A stretch of 5,670 bases of DNA from Bacillota bacterium. Its GTDB lineage: Bacteria > Bacillota > Bacilli > Alicyclobacillales > SLC66. The stretch covers positions 1-5,670 of the forward strand of contig JAJZZT010000382.1 in assembly GCA_021797415.1 (NCBI GenBank). The letters are read 5' to 3'. The notes under the pieces are model-generated. The model was given only the letters and a program-made list of their open reading frames with translations. It ran no database searches and was not told the origin of the DNA. A program made the position numbers and the translations under genes. Of the stretch, positions 5,044 through 5,670 are shown piece by piece (within the stretch, counting starts at the first letter, position 1; every line of letters begins with the position of its first letter).

Positions 5044-5670
5044 TTGGAAGCATCCATCGTCAAAAGAAACTTGCGCGACCTTGATTTCACTCTGATTTTC
5101 CTTATGATCTGCATTTCCGCGATCAGTTGTGTGGCCGTGTACACATCCACTTACGGCAAGGCCGATCTCGGCATTCCCCCGCACATATTGGCGCGGCAGA
5201 TCGTTTTTGAGCTGATGGGCTACTTTGCGATGTTTGTCGTAGCGTTTATGGACTACAGGGCGCTGGGAAAGTTTCGCTGGTGGTTCTACGGTGTCTGCCT
5301 GGTGTTGCTGGTGGCCGTTTTGCGCGTTCACCACACGGTGAACGGAGCGCACAGCTGGATTCCGCTCGGCAGCCTGACCTTTGAACCGTCGGAGATCATG
5401 AAAGTGGCCGCCATCATCTGGACCGCCGATTATATGGCCCGCATGAATGAACGGGAGTTTCCGGATTACTCCTTCAAGGCCCTGCTTCCGATCCTGGCCG
5501 TTTTCATCGCGCCGTTCATCTTGATCATGAAGGAACCGGCGCTCGGACAGGCGCTCGTGTTGCTGGCGATCATGTACTCCATGCTCCTGGTGTACGTGAA
5601 AAAGAACCATGCGCGGCTCATGCTGTTGGGAACGGGCGCTTTTATCGCCGTGGTCATCTTGGCCGTCGGC
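5044..5670 (+). CDS. FtsW/RodA/SpoVE (SEDS) family protein, second paralogue (3' partial)
   Basis: The frame is open from TTG 5044 to the window end (209 residues, no stop), so the C-terminal half is missing. It is a polytopic membrane protein. RNLRDLDFTLIFLMICISAI (9-28) is the first membrane segment, and a second begins near VFELMGYFAMFVVAF. NGAHSWIPLG holds Trp105 at the position of the essential RodA Trp. LTFEPSEIMKVAAI retains Glu117 and Lys120 of the Q-P-S-E-x-x-K motif. The next signature, normally P-D-x-G-T, reads MKEPALGQALV, with Ala166 replacing the Asp and Gln replacing the Thr. The catalytic Asp expected in the fourth outer loop lies beyond the window. The protein is clearly different from the SEDS protein at 2822-4087 and reads more like the RodA branch or a specialised paralogue. 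It follows the DedA gene by 107 bases and may share its transcript. Membership in the family is secure; activity is uncertain. Confidence 0.88.
   Translation, partial: MEASIVKRNLRDLDFTLIFLMICISAISCVAVYTSTYGKADLGIPPHILARQIVFELMGYFAMFVVAFMDYRALGKFRWWFYGVCLVLLVAVLRVHHTVNGAHSWIPLGSLTFEPSEIMKVAAIIWTADYMARMNEREFPDYSFKALLPILAVFIAPFILIMKEPALGQALVLLAIMYSMLLVYVKKNHARLMLLGTGAFIAVVILAVG

Noticed and set aside
4819..5610. A 263-codon minus-strand frame opposite the second SEDS gene
   Set aside because: It is rich in His, Gln and Asp, as expected from the complement of hydrophobic codons, and the plus strand encodes a recognisable SEDS protein with a good ribosome site.

Overview
The window suggests a moderately GC-rich (roughly 60%) Gram-positive bacterium. 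Strong Shine-Dalgarno sequences, GTG and TTG starts, a MurT/GatD pair and two SEDS-family proteins fit a high-GC Firmicute, for example an Alicyclobacillus-like lineage. That placement is an inference from protein style and has not been tested by a search. I see no mobile element, CRISPR array, tRNA or rRNA.

Layout. Bases 1-1018 (+) hold the 3' two-thirds or so of murT, cut by the window edge. After an 84-base gap comes gatD (1103-1891, +). Together they encode the enzyme that amidates D-glutamate in lipid II. gatD ends tail-to-tail with a metallo-beta-lactamase-fold hydrolase (1819-2793, -). The two coding regions overlap by 73 bases, and a perfect 8-bp stem-loop sits inside the overlap. The hydrolase follows, at 28 bases, an FtsW/RodA/SpoVE-type membrane glycosyltransferase (2822-4087, -), probably in one operon. 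A 212-base divergent intergenic region (4088-4299) separates this from a DedA-family membrane protein (4300-4936, +), whose reading frame is broken by one extra base at about 4511-4513. A 107-base leader precedes a second, different SEDS-family gene (5044 to the window end, +), which is incomplete at its 3' end.

How the genes fit together. Four of the six genes concern lipid-linked cell-wall precursors. MurT/GatD modifies the lipid II stem peptide, the SEDS proteins polymerise lipid II, and DedA proteins are established in several bacteria as undecaprenyl-phosphate recycling transporters. The hydrolase has no assigned substrate.

The most unusual points are residue-level. One SEDS protein has lost the Lys of the conserved Q-P-S-E-x-x-K motif, and the other has lost the Asp of the conserved P-D-x-G-T motif. 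The MurT zinc ribbon reads Cys-Cys-Cys-His instead of four Cys. The DedA gene is frameshifted, and the second SEDS gene has a leader that could mask its own ribosome binding site. I do not see a clearly new multi-gene system; most of the window is ordinary cell-envelope housekeeping with some divergent paralogues.
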